Shown here piece by piece: positions 1 to 6,876 of a stretch of 19,549 bases of DNA. Each line of letters opens with the position of its first letter. Position 1 is the stretch's first letter. The stretch spans positions 1 through 19,549 of the forward strand of contig JAISVY010000084.1 of NCBI GenBank assembly GCA_031271325.1, given 5' to 3'. The notes beneath the pieces were generated by a model that saw only the letters and a program-made list of their open reading frames with translations, searched no databases and was not told the DNA's origin. The translations under genes and the position numbers were made by a program. The stretch comes from Oscillospiraceae bacterium. GTDB taxonomy: Bacteria > Bacillota > Clostridia > Oscillospirales > UBA929.

Positions 1-33
1 TACCGCGAATTCAGGGATATGGCCTGCAAATAG
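1..33 (+). CDS. Possible 3' end of a gene entering from the left (partial)
   Basis: Frame 1 reads YREFRDMACK and stops at TAG 31-33, fourteen bases before a bidirectional hairpin terminator, which fits the tail of a plus-strand gene convergent with pyrE. The other two forward frames are also open across this short stretch, so the assignment rests mainly on the position of the stop relative to the terminator. No family can be recognised from ten residues. Confidence 0.25.
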   Translation, partial: YREFRDMACK

Positions 34-46
34 CGGGAACGCGTAT

Positions 47-78
47 AAAATCTGACGGCGTGATCACCGTCAGATTTT
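47..78. terminator. Bidirectional intrinsic terminator at the 3' end of pyrE
   Basis: A 12-bp perfect stem (47-58 with 67-78) encloses the 8-nt loop CGTGATCA. The outermost four pairs are A-T, so each strand ends its stem in a T run: TTTTT on the plus strand (75-79) and TTTT followed by ATA on the minus strand. It can therefore stop minus-strand transcription leaving pyrE and plus-strand transcription arriving from the left. The pyrE stop codon TGA (complement of 70-72) lies inside the stem. Confidence 0.75.
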
Positions 79-600
79 TGCGCTTTCTTTTATGAATTCC
101 ATTGTAAACGCGGGGATGAGCGTCAAGCCTTCGTTTGCGAGCAGCGCAACGGCTTTTTCGTTGCGCAGGATAACACACAGCACGGTTTCGACATCCGCGC
201 CGCGCTGCCGCAATTCTTTTACACTCTCAATGATCTGCCCGCCCGTGGTGACCACGTCTTCTACAACACAGACCTTTTTTCCGGCGATGTCCGCGCCCTC
301 GGCGAGCCGGCAAGTGCCGTACTCCTTCGCTTTCTTGCGCACGAACGCCGCCGGCGCTCCGCTCTCTGCGGAGAGCGCGGTGACGACCGGGATGCCGCCC
401 ATCTCCAGCCCCGCGAGAACTTCCGTTCCTTCGGGGATCAGAGGCTTCATCACCTTCGCGATGTCCGCCAGCAAAACAGGGTCGGCCTCAAAGAGATACT
501 TGTCAAAATACTCGTTCGATACCTGCCCCGAACGCAGGGTAAAGGTGCCGGTCAGGTGCGCCGCCGCGTAGATTCTCTTGGCGATTGCCGCTTTGTCCAT
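70..600 (-). CDS. pyrE: Orotate phosphoribosyltransferase
   Basis: PyrE transfers the phosphoribosyl group of PRPP to orotate, giving OMP, the fifth step of de novo UMP synthesis in the cytoplasm. At 176 residues it is a short form compared with about 210 in enterobacteria. The PRPP-binding loop VCVVEDVVTTGGQ lies at residues 110-122, preceded by the flexible-loop motif RKKAKEYGT (88-96) and the GLEMGGIP segment (64-71) usual for this family. ATG at 600 is preceded by AAGGAGG with good spacing. No other pyrimidine gene is in view. The gene follows the TIGR03936 gene on the same strand across a 112-bp gap holding a large inverted repeat, so it may be cotranscribed with the genes upstream or separately started. 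Its stop codon is embedded in the terminator stem. Confidence 0.95.
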   Translation of the reverse strand: MDKAAIAKRIYAAAHLTGTFTLRSGQVSNEYFDKYLFEADPVLLADIAKVMKPLIPEGTEVLAGLEMGGIPVVTALSAESGAPAAFVRKKAKEYGTCRLAEGADIAGKKVCVVEDVVTTGGQIIESVKELRQRGADVETVLCVILRNEKAVALLANEGLTLIPAFTMEFIKESAKI

Positions 601-631
601 GGGGTGTTCCTCCTTAAATATTATGGGCTTG

Positions 632-704
632 TTGAAAATTGTCTGCGACGGCTGTTCGCAAGCGCCGCGCTCATTCGCCCTTCAGGCGAACACACAATTT
701 TCAA
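632..704. repeat. Long nested inverted repeat between the TIGR03936 gene and pyrE
   Basis: The outer arms TTGAAAATTGT (632-642) and ACAATTTTCAA (694-704) are a perfect 11-bp inverted repeat. Inside, TGTTCGC (653-659) can pair with GCGAACA (686-692), or TTCGCC (674-679) can pair with GGCGAA (685-690); both use part of the same right arm, so two folds compete. There is no T run after the structure on the minus strand, so it does not look like a standard terminator. It could be a dispersed intergenic repeat, an mRNA-processing structure, or a leader element of pyrE. Confidence 0.6.
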
Positions 705-712
705 AACTTCGG

Positions 713-1366
713 CTACATCAAAGTATCAAAACTTTTTCCGTCTTCGTCCAGAAGCGCGAGGCGCTTGAAGGAAAACGCCGCTTCCGGGTCAAGATATGTC
801 CGCCATGCCTCGGCGAGATATTCGGGGTTCAGCACGGGGTCGCGGGCGGTCAGCGTCGCCGTGACACGCAGTTTGTCTCCGTGTGCTTCGCAGGCGATGT
901 CCTTGATAAACGGCACGATGTCGGTCGGAACCAGTTCTTTTTTTTTGTTCCGCTTTTCTACGACAGCCGAGGACGTAAACAGCCCGGTGACCCGCTCCGT
1001 AGAAACAGGGGAGTCGGCGGTGATTTCCACCCGCGCGAAAGCAATCTGCGATATTGGCCGTCCGCCGATGACCGCTTGTGTCACGAAAAACCCTTCTGGC
1101 AAAACGGCGTTTAGCTTGGACGGAAGCGTACCCATACCGATGTTTTGCATTACGCCGAAATCCAGCCGTTCGGCGGCGCTCTCCATCCCCACACCCAGCG
1201 GCAGGGCGATCGAGAGGACGATATGCGGGTTGAACCCCTCGGTATACCGCAGCGGAAGCCCGGCGCGGGTCAGCGCCCGCGCGAACACGCGCATTGTGTC
1301 GAGGTGGGAGAGAAACCGGGCGCGTCCGGTTTTCCGGTAAGCCAGACGAATGTTTAGATTCATCAT
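713..1366 (-). CDS. TIGR03936 family radical-SAM-associated protein (DUF2344)
   Basis: This 217-residue protein begins with a sequence typical of the DUF2344/TIGR03936 family: an N-terminal RLAYRKTGRARFLSHLDTMR, then GLPLRYTEGFNPH near residues 36-48. The family is found next to, or fused with, TIGR03960 radical-SAM proteins; its biochemical role is not established, and proximity to RNase G and ribosomal protein genes in many genomes has suggested RNA or ribosome modification. The ATG at 1364-1366 overlaps the upstream TGA (ATGA), so translation is coupled to the radical-SAM gene, and AGGAG is present seven to ten bases upstream. A second in-frame ATG follows at once. Here the downstream neighbour is pyrE, not the rng-rplU genes seen in many clostridia. 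Confidence 0.9.
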   Translation of the reverse strand: MMNLNIRLAYRKTGRARFLSHLDTMRVFARALTRAGLPLRYTEGFNPHIVLSIALPLGVGMESAAERLDFGVMQNIGMGTLPSKLNAVLPEGFFVTQAVIGGRPISQIAFARVEITADSPVSTERVTGLFTSSAVVEKRNKKKELVPTDIVPFIKDIACEAHGDKLRVTATLTARDPVLNPEYLAEAWRTYLDPEAAFSFKRLALLDEDGKSFDTLM

Positions 1367-3228
1367 ACCCCAAAACTCCTTGAGAGCGGGCAGTGCCCCT
1401 GTTCACCGGACATTCGCTGCGCCGCGCCGCCGCATCCTTCACAGCCGTTTCGGCAATCAACCGACGGTTCGGCGCGGTAGGCTTTTTCCCGCTCCCGTTT
1501 GAGATGCTCACGGGAAACCCCGGCGGAGATATGCGACCACGGAAGCACCTCGTCTGTGTCCCGGCGGCGCAGGGCGTAAAAATCGGGATCCAACCCTTCC
1601 AGCGCGAACGCCTCACGCCACTTTTCCAAGGAAAAACACTCGCTCCAGCCGTCCATCCGGCAGCCCAGCCTGTACGCCCGCTCCACAACCGCGCCAACCC
1701 TCCGGTCGCCCCGGCTCAGGGCGCATTCCAAGTAACTCGCGTCCGGTTCGTGCCAGTGGAAGGTAACCTGCTTGCGCATCGCGTCGCGCACCACACCTGC
1801 GCGGCGTAAAAGTTCGTCCGGCGGCGTCATCGGCTCCCATTGGAAGGGGGTGTGCGGTTTCGGCACGAAGCAGGACGCGCTGGCGGTCAGCCGCACGCCC
1901 CGTCCCCGGTCGGGGACGACTTGACGCCAAAGCTGATATACGCGCCCGCACAACTCGGCGATCTCGCGCAGGTCGTCGTCCGTCTCGGTCGGAAGACCCA
2001 GCATGAAATACAGCTTGACGCCGTTCCAGCCGCCGTTAAACGCGGCGGCGCAGGCTGTCATCAAGTCCTCCTCCCGGAGGTTTTTGTTGATCACGTCCCG
2101 CAGACGGGCGGAACCCGCTTCCGGCGCGAACGTCAGACCGGACTTGCGTACCTGCCCCGCCTTTTGCAGCAATTGCGGCGAAAAGCTGTCGGCGCGGAGG
2201 GAGGGGAGCGAAAGGCTGACGCGGCGCGGCTCACACCACGGGACAAGCGCGTCGCAAAGCGCCTCCAGTCCCGAGTAATCGCTGGTGGAAAGCGAAACCA
2301 GCCCGATTTCGCCGCACCCGGCCGCTTCGATCGCGCTCACGGCCTGCCGGAAAAGGGTTTGCACGCCTTTTTCCCGCACGGGGCGGGCGATATGCCCCGC
2401 CTGACAAAACCGGCAGCCGCGGGCGCAGCCCCGGAACAGCTCCAGCATGACGCGGTCATGCACAATTTCCGTGCCGGGCGAAAGGGGGTGTTCCGGGTAC
2501 GGGGCGGTATCCAAATCCCGCACAATCCGCTTTGTGATGACGGCGGGCGCGCCGTCTGACGGTTCGACCGACGCGAGTGTACCGTCCGGGTTGAGTGCCA
2601 CCTGATACAAAGACGGCACGTATACGCCCGGCAGACGCGACGCCTGAACCAGTGTCTCTTTCCGGGAAAGCCCGTCCTTTTTCGCCTGAATAAAAAGTTC
2701 CGTCAGTTCCGCCGTCAGCTCTTCGCCCTCGCCGACGGCGAAGAGGTCGATGAAGTCGGCCAGCGGTTCCGGGTGAAACGCGCAGGGACCCCCCGCGATG
2801 ACCAGCGGGTGCGTCTCTCCCCGTTCGGCGGAACGCAGAGGAAGTCCGGCGAGGTCGAGCATCGACAGCACGTTTGTATAGCACAGCTCGTATTGCAGGG
2901 TAAACGCCAACACGTCAAAATCCGCCAGCCCGTCGCCGCTTTCCAGCGCGTAAAGCGGCGTCTTTTTGCGCAGCAGCAGCGCGCGCATATCCTCCCACGG
3001 GGCAAACGCCCTCTCGCACCAAACGTCCGGCATCCGGTTCATCACGTTGTAGAGGATTTGTAAGCCCAGGTGCGACATCCCGATCTCATAGGTGTCCGGA
3101 AAGCAAAAAGCCACCCGCAGCTTCACCGAGCGCGGGTCTTTGATCACGGAGTTAAATTCGCCGCCGGTATACCGCGCCGGCTTCTTCACGGCTGTCAAGT
3201 ATGGCTCAATTCTTTGGTATGGGGTCAT
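1363..3228 (-). CDS. TIGR03960 family B12-binding-domain radical SAM protein
   Basis: The 621-residue protein has an N-terminal cobalamin-binding-like region (about 35-200) followed by a radical-SAM core. The [4Fe-4S] motif is C268-x3-C272-x2-C275 within RGCARGCRFCQAGH. The N-terminus, with KPARYTGGEFNSVIKD at 16-31, is the family hallmark and supports the start at 3228, which has AAGGAG upstream. Near the C-terminus a second cysteine group, C592, C596, C599 and C613, may bind another metal cluster. The substrate of the family is unknown; it pairs with the TIGR03936 gene, overlapping it by four bases. A 149-bp gap separates it from the M50 peptidase gene upstream, so it may have its own promoter, although none stands out. 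Confidence 0.93.
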   Translation of the reverse strand: MTPYQRIEPYLTAVKKPARYTGGEFNSVIKDPRSVKLRVAFCFPDTYEIGMSHLGLQILYNVMNRMPDVWCERAFAPWEDMRALLLRKKTPLYALESGDGLADFDVLAFTLQYELCYTNVLSMLDLAGLPLRSAERGETHPLVIAGGPCAFHPEPLADFIDLFAVGEGEELTAELTELFIQAKKDGLSRKETLVQASRLPGVYVPSLYQVALNPDGTLASVEPSDGAPAVITKRIVRDLDTAPYPEHPLSPGTEIVHDRVMLELFRGCARGCRFCQAGHIARPVREKGVQTLFRQAVSAIEAAGCGEIGLVSLSTSDYSGLEALCDALVPWCEPRRVSLSLPSLRADSFSPQLLQKAGQVRKSGLTFAPEAGSARLRDVINKNLREEDLMTACAAAFNGGWNGVKLYFMLGLPTETDDDLREIAELCGRVYQLWRQVVPDRGRGVRLTASASCFVPKPHTPFQWEPMTPPDELLRRAGVVRDAMRKQVTFHWHEPDASYLECALSRGDRRVGAVVERAYRLGCRMDGWSECFSLEKWREAFALEGLDPDFYALRRRDTDEVLPWSHISAGVSREHLKREREKAYRAEPSVDCRNGCEGCGGAAQRMSGEQGHCPLSRSFGV

Positions 3229-3377
3229 TGGCTGCTCCTTACAGTTTCACAGTAATTCCGGCAATTTTCAATGTTTCGTTGGCACTGCTGCGCTTGGTCA
3301 GGCTTTGGTATACCATATGCCGTCATCCCATATGAGTTTGATATGGCACTTTTTCAAAACCCATTCACCTCGCTGAT
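3229..3377. other. Intergenic stretch with clustered palindromes
   Basis: This 149-bp gap holds a GGTATACC palindrome (3307-3314), two CATATG sites (3314-3319 and 3329-3334) and the short inverted pair CCATAT/ATATGG (3313-3318 and 3341-3346). On the minus strand it contains GTTTTGAAAA near its start and TTGAAAATTG near its end; the same words occur in the 601-712 repeat. No terminator with a T run and no convincing sigma-A promoter was seen. It may be a dispersed repeat or a degenerate leader. Confidence 0.35.
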
Positions 3378-3959
3378 TCATTGAATTTTCGCTTTCTCCG
3401 GCTTTTGCAGCATCAGCAGATACAACAGCGCGAGCGGCAGCGAGAGGTTGCGGTACAGCACGGCCAGAGCGATACAGCAGATGCCGAGCGCAACGGCGCA
3501 GACAACCGTCACGGTGCGCAGTACCGTATGCGTTGACGAAACGCCGTTTGATTCCAGAACGATCTCCAGCGCCCGCCCGCCGTCCAGCCCGCGCATCGGC
3601 AGCAGGTTGAAGAACCCGTGCGCGAGGCACATGCCGGCAACCCGCTCCGTTATCATACCATCCCGAAGAGAAAAAAGCAACGCAAAACCAATCGAAACCG
3701 CGGGACCCATCAAAACGGCGAAGAGTTCTTTTCCATAACCGAGGGAAGATCGCGCGTCGTGCTCCATGCTAAGCCCGCCGCCGCTCAGTTCCAGAGAAAG
3801 CACCCGCCCCCCGAACAGTTTCAGCGGGATATAGTGCCCCAGCTCATGCAGAAGCGCCGCGCCGAAGACAATCCAGAGGAAGTACCCTTCGTCCAGATAG
3901 ACCAGCGCGGCAACCAGCAAAACAAATCCGGCGCGAATCCGCAGTTTTCCGACCGTCAC
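3378..3959 (-). CDS. M50 family site-2 protease (SpoIVFB-like)
   Basis: A 193-residue polytopic membrane metalloprotease. The zinc motif HELGH is at residues 38-42 inside the first hydrophobic block, and the second signature, NLLPMRGLDGG at 118-128, supplies the third ligand (D126). This spacing and small size match the SpoIVFB/site-2 protease group that cuts substrates within the membrane; no CBS domain is present. The GTG start (3957-3959) overlaps the stop of the M23 gene by four bases, so the two proteins are probably made together. The M23-M50 order recalls SpoIVFA-SpoIVFB, where the partner holds the protease inactive until pro-sigma-K processing, but no pro-sigma-K is visible here and another substrate is possible. 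Confidence 0.88.
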   Translation of the reverse strand: MTVGKLRIRAGFVLLVAALVYLDEGYFLWIVFGAALLHELGHYIPLKLFGGRVLSLELSGGGLSMEHDARSSLGYGKELFAVLMGPAVSIGFALLFSLRDGMITERVAGMCLAHGFFNLLPMRGLDGGRALEIVLESNGVSSTHTVLRTVTVVCAVALGICCIALAVLYRNLSLPLALLYLLMLQKPEKAKIQ

Positions 3960-4834
3960 TCTATATCAATATATAAGGAAGGGTTGAGGAAAAATTCACC
4001 GCGCCTCAGTTCAAAGTGCAGATGCGGTCCGGTCGATACGCCGGTGGAACCCATCCGGGCGATCACGCCGCCCGCCGAAACCTTCTGCCCTTCGCTTACC
4101 GAAACCGAATCGCAGTGCGCGTAAAGTGTCACATACCCGTCGGCGTGTTCGAGGATGACGTAGTTGCCGTAGCTGCCGCTGACACCGGTCGCCGCGACGG
4201 TACCGTCGGCGAACGCGCAAATATCGGAACCGGTTTCGTTCGCTATGTCAAATCCGTAGTGAAAACGCCAGTCTTTATAAATCGGGTGGATTCGGTAGCC
4301 GAAACCGGAGGTAAACGTTCCGTTTGCCGGACGCGCCGCCGCAAACGGCAGTTGATAGAAGGTAAAGTCTACCTTATCGGGTTTGACCGTACCGAACGGG
4401 ATGGGAGCCGTGTTGTCCTCCTCGCCGGTAAATGAGGGGAGGAAATCCGCGTTTACCCATGTGATCGGCGCGTCAAACCCGCCTAGATTGCTCAATGTTA
4501 CCCCGCCGTCCTGACTGTTCTCCGGCGGTGCGCCGAGATCGTCTATGTCCGGATTGTCAACGGCCTCGTCAGGGGGCGGTGCGCCGAGGTCGTCTACGTC
4601 TGGATTGTCAACGGCTTCGTCCGGGTGCGGTACGCCGAGGACAAAGGCGCGCAGGCTCTCGCCCATTTCGCTGAGAACGGCGGTGTAGTCCAGCCCGCCG
4701 GAGATATACCGCCGGATAAACGCGCGCGTTTCTTCGGGGTAAAACCACCGCGTCAGCAAAGCCCCGCCCAGAATCGCGAGCGACACCGACAACTGTATGA
4801 TCGCCTTGACAGGCGGCTTTTTCTTCTCTTCCAC
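3956..4834 (-). CDS. Membrane-anchored M23 (LytM-type) peptidase
   Basis: The 292-residue protein has a short basic N-terminus, one membrane segment (about 11-29), an acidic Pro-rich linker and a C-terminal M23 domain (about 170-288). All LytM zinc and catalytic positions are present: H192 and D196 in HYGFDIA, H240 in LYAH, and H271/H273 in HLHFE. Thus, unlike SpoIIQ or SpoIVFA, which are degenerate, this should be an active endopeptidase cutting peptidoglycan cross-links outside the membrane. The linker carries two 17-residue direct repeats (71-87 and 88-104). GTG at 4832-4834 follows AGGGGTGAGG. The gene is translationally coupled to the M50 protease downstream, suggesting regulation of, or by, intramembrane proteolysis, possibly in sporulation. 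Confidence 0.88.
   Translation of the reverse strand: MEEKKKPPVKAIIQLSVSLAILGGALLTRWFYPEETRAFIRRYISGGLDYTAVLSEMGESLRAFVLGVPHPDEAVDNPDVDDLGAPPPDEAVDNPDIDDLGAPPENSQDGGVTLSNLGGFDAPITWVNADFLPSFTGEEDNTAPIPFGTVKPDKVDFTFYQLPFAAARPANGTFTSGFGYRIHPIYKDWRFHYGFDIANETGSDICAFADGTVAATGVSGSYGNYVILEHADGYVTLYAHCDSVSVSEGQKVSAGGVIARMGSTGVSTGPHLHFELRRGEFFLNPSLYIDIE
4524..4639 (-). repeat. 51-bp tandem repeat in the M23 linker
   Basis: Two near-identical 51-bp units start at 4524 and 4575 on the plus strand, and a partial third begins at about 4626. They encode the 17-residue unit PDEAVDNPD(V/I)DDLGAPP twice, with a decayed fragment (LGVPHPDE) at the N-terminal side. The few differences between copies are mostly synonymous or conservative, which suggests recent in-frame duplication. 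Copy number could vary between strains by slippage. Confidence 0.85.
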
Positions 4835-4854
4835 TGCGCCTCACCCCTTGCCCA

Positions 4855-4883
4855 TATATATTCGGGCAAAGTAGGACAAAGAA
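4855..4883 (-). promoter_or_regulatory. Weak candidate promoter for the M23-M50 genes
   Basis: On the minus strand TTCTTT and TATATA are separated by 17 bases, with transcription expected to start about ten bases before the Shine-Dalgarno sequence of the M23 gene. The -10 is good but the -35 matches the sigma-A consensus poorly, so a sporulation sigma factor or no promoter at all remain possible. Confidence 0.25.
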
Positions 4884-5025
4884 CAGCGTGCAGGGAACAT
4901 TCCGGCAGCGTCTTTTTCGCCGGCGTTTCCGATGTTTCAGTTCTTTAACGGGCGGCTTCCGCCGGCGGTCAACGACTTTCTGCGAGGCGGGTTCAAACGA
5001 TAATAATGCGGGCGCGGTTTATTCT

Positions 5026-5457
5026 TTACCGGGCTGCGATCGGGCGCTTATCGCCCGTGGCGCGTAAGACGCGCTCGCCGTTGATAAGGGGATTGGATGA
5101 CGAGAGGACGATCCTGTCGCCGTTCCACGCGCGGGGTACGTTGTCGCGTTCCGGGGGATTGGGCGGCAGGGTTGCCGTGCGCTGTTCCAAGTCATAGCCG
5201 ACCACAGTTACCGGTACATATAAGACTGTATGCACCTCATTTTCGTAGACCTGCTCTGAACGCAGAACATAGACATAGTCGCCGAACCCGTCGTTGCGGA
5301 GCGCATCCATAGGGATCGTGACGCCGTAGCGGTCGCCGTTGACGCGCGCCGTCGTCACCACCGTTTTATTGTACGGATAAAAACCCTTCCCGTATGCCGT
5401 AAAGAAGAACAGCGTCGCGGCGAAGATAAAGAGCAGCAAGGCGCTGATTTTTTTCAT
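5026..5457 (-). CDS. Small membrane-anchored protein, MFP/RND-adaptor C-terminal-like (copy 2)
   Basis: From ATG 5457 the product is 143 residues: a start at MKKISA, one hydrophobic segment (about 5-22) and an extracytoplasmic domain. An earlier in-frame start at 5493 would overlap the preceding gene, whereas 5457 follows AGGAG and lies 17 bases after that gene's stop. The segment IPMDALRNDGFGDYVYVLRSE (about 48-68), followed by PVTVV and a late GDRIVLSSSNPLINGERVL, resembles the C-terminal beta domain of RND/ABC periplasmic adaptors (HlyD/MFP family). The lipoyl and coiled-coil parts are absent. It is clearly homologous to the gene immediately upstream (shared LRND, GDYVY and SE-x2-Y). Function unknown; the adaptor link is by motif resemblance only. 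Confidence 0.65.
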   Translation of the reverse strand: MKKISALLLFIFAATLFFFTAYGKGFYPYNKTVVTTARVNGDRYGVTIPMDALRNDGFGDYVYVLRSEQVYENEVHTVLYVPVTVVGYDLEQRTATLPPNPPERDNVPRAWNGDRIVLSSSNPLINGERVLRATGDKRPIAAR

Positions 5458-5474
5458 AGACCAAAAACTCCTAT

Positions 5475-5885
5475 CTAACCGTCTCCGTACCAAAGAACAA
5501 GCGCTCCGTCCCTGATCGGCATTGTCTCGGTAATAATCGTCGCGCCGCCGCTGGTTAAAAAAACCGTTTCAGGAACGCGGTAACGATTCATCTCCGCTGC
5601 CGGTTCCCAATTGGGTACGGGTTCGTAGCGTACAGTGTAGGTTTTGCCGTTGTACCGGTCTTCGCTCATCAGGAGATAGACATAATCTCCCGTAACGTCG
5701 TTCCGCAGGGAATCGGGCGATATGTACACCACCGTGTCTCTGGAATTTACTTTATAAATCCCGCTGACCGTAACAACCGGCTTTCCGTACGCATAAATCG
5801 CTTCTCCGAACACAGTGAAAACGGCAACAGAAAGGAAAAACAGACCCGTCAGCGACAAAACCACGGCAGTATAGAAATGTTTCAT
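5475..5885 (-). CDS. Small membrane-anchored protein, MFP/RND-adaptor C-terminal-like (copy 1)
   Basis: This 136-residue protein has an N-terminal membrane segment (about 7-27), then YAYGKPVVTV, SPDSLRNDVTGDYVYLLMSE (56-75) and RYEPVP. These line up with the downstream protein at YGK/YNK-x-VVT, S/A-LRND, GDYVY-x-L-x-SE and Y-x-PV, so the two are tandem paralogues that have diverged greatly outside the core. The LRND-GDYVY core resembles the C-terminal domain of membrane-fusion adaptors. ATG 5883-5885 follows AGGAGGAG. The gene lies 127 bp after the MalG-like permease with no visible terminator, so it may be in the same transcript. No transport ATPase or RND pump is in the window, so its partner is unknown. 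Confidence 0.68.
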   Translation of the reverse strand: MKHFYTAVVLSLTGLFFLSVAVFTVFGEAIYAYGKPVVTVSGIYKVNSRDTVVYISPDSLRNDVTGDYVYLLMSEDRYNGKTYTVRYEPVPNWEPAAEMNRYRVPETVFLTSGGATIITETMPIRDGALVLWYGDG

Positions 5886-6012
5886 CCCTGCTCCTCCTCA
5901 CAGACCAACCGGGGATTCATAAACAGTGGCGCTGTCACGCTTCGCAGCTTTATTGCAACCGGCAAATGCGGATTTTTTCACTCTGATACTTCCACCTTAT
6001 GGGAACGGGTTC

Positions 6013-6876
6013 TTAATCCCAGTGAAAACGCTCCATCGAAGCCACCAGCGAATCTTTGAACAGCAGGAACAGCAGCACGATCGGGATGATATAGACCGCC
6101 GCCGCCGAGAAATAGACCTTTGACGGCAGTTCGCTCAGAATGACCGACATCGGGCGAATCTCGAGCTGTTTGAAGTTGATAAAGTACCGCACCGGTTCCA
6201 CCATATTCCACGCGTCGCAGAAAACCATCACGGAAACGGCGGCGATGGCGGGTTTCGTCTGCGGCAGTACGGCGTACCACAGCACCTTAAACGCCGAAGA
6301 GGTTTCCAGCGTCGTGTAATCCAACAGTTCCGGCGGCACGCTCTTGATGAATTGCCGGAACAGAAAGACCGCGAACGGGGAGAACACCAGCGGCATAATC
6401 AGCGACCACCGCGAGTTGAGCATGTGCAGGTCGCGCAGCTGGATATACATCGAGAGCGCGATCGACTGGAAGGGCAGCATCATAGCGATGATAAAGATAA
6501 AGAATATAATGTTGCGCCCCGGAAATTTTACCTTTGCGAATACGAACCCCAACGGGAACGAGAGCACGACGCAGGATACGGTGATCACCAGCGAGTAAAA
6601 CACCGAGTTCCAAAAATACGGCAGGGCGGCGTTGTTGGTGATCAACAGCTCGCCGTATTGCTCGGCCGTCGGGAAGCTGTCTCCGTAACGCAGCGATTCG
6701 ATCAGCGTGACCGCCAGCGGATAGATAAACACAAACGCAGCCAGCACCATAAGCGTCTTCACAAGCCAGTGCTTGGGCATCCCGAAACCGCGCCGTGCCG
6801 GTTTTACAACGGGCGGCGCGAAGCCGGCGCTGCTCCCGGTTACCGCGGTTCCGGTTAAATCAGTAGATTTTTTCAT
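6013..6876 (-). CDS. Carbohydrate-type ABC transporter permease (MalG-like)
   Basis: A 287-residue inner-membrane permease with a long cytoplasmic N-terminus (1-38) and about six hydrophobic segments, beginning at residues 39-59 and ending near 259-273. Family features include LPFQSIALSMYIQLRDL (134-150) and the cytoplasmic coupling loop before LPQTKP (204-209). That loop is degenerate: where the family has an EAA motif with an invariant DG, this protein has PPELLDYTTLETSSAF (181-196), lacking the glycine. This loop normally docks on the ATPase, so coupling may be altered. ATG 6876 overlaps the MalF-like gene by 17 bases and follows GGGAG. The substrate cannot be told from sequence; sugars, glycerol phosphate or oligosaccharides are usual. 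Confidence 0.9.
   Translation of the reverse strand: MKKSTDLTGTAVTGSSAGFAPPVVKPARRGFGMPKHWLVKTLMVLAAFVFIYPLAVTLIESLRYGDSFPTAEQYGELLITNNAALPYFWNSVFYSLVITVSCVVLSFPLGFVFAKVKFPGRNIIFFIFIIAMMLPFQSIALSMYIQLRDLHMLNSRWSLIMPLVFSPFAVFLFRQFIKSVPPELLDYTTLETSSAFKVLWYAVLPQTKPAIAAVSVMVFCDAWNMVEPVRYFINFKQLEIRPMSVILSELPSKVYFSAAAVYIIPIVLLFLLFKDSLVASMERFHWD

Noticed and set aside
3298..3630. Minus-strand frame spanning the M50 3' end and the palindromic gap
   Set aside because: It overlaps the M50 gene in another frame and ends within the repeat-rich gap; no recognisable protein features.
4943..4972. Possible minus-strand promoter TTGACC-18-TTAAAG before the M23 gene
   Set aside because: The -10 is poor, the spacer contains a GC-rich hairpin, and the site is over 100 bases from the start codon.
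5886..6012. Search for a promoter or terminator between the MalG-like gene and the adaptor-like genes
   Set aside because: Only weak TTG-containing words and a short GTGGCGCTGTCAC palindrome were seen; no convincing -10 or T-run terminator.
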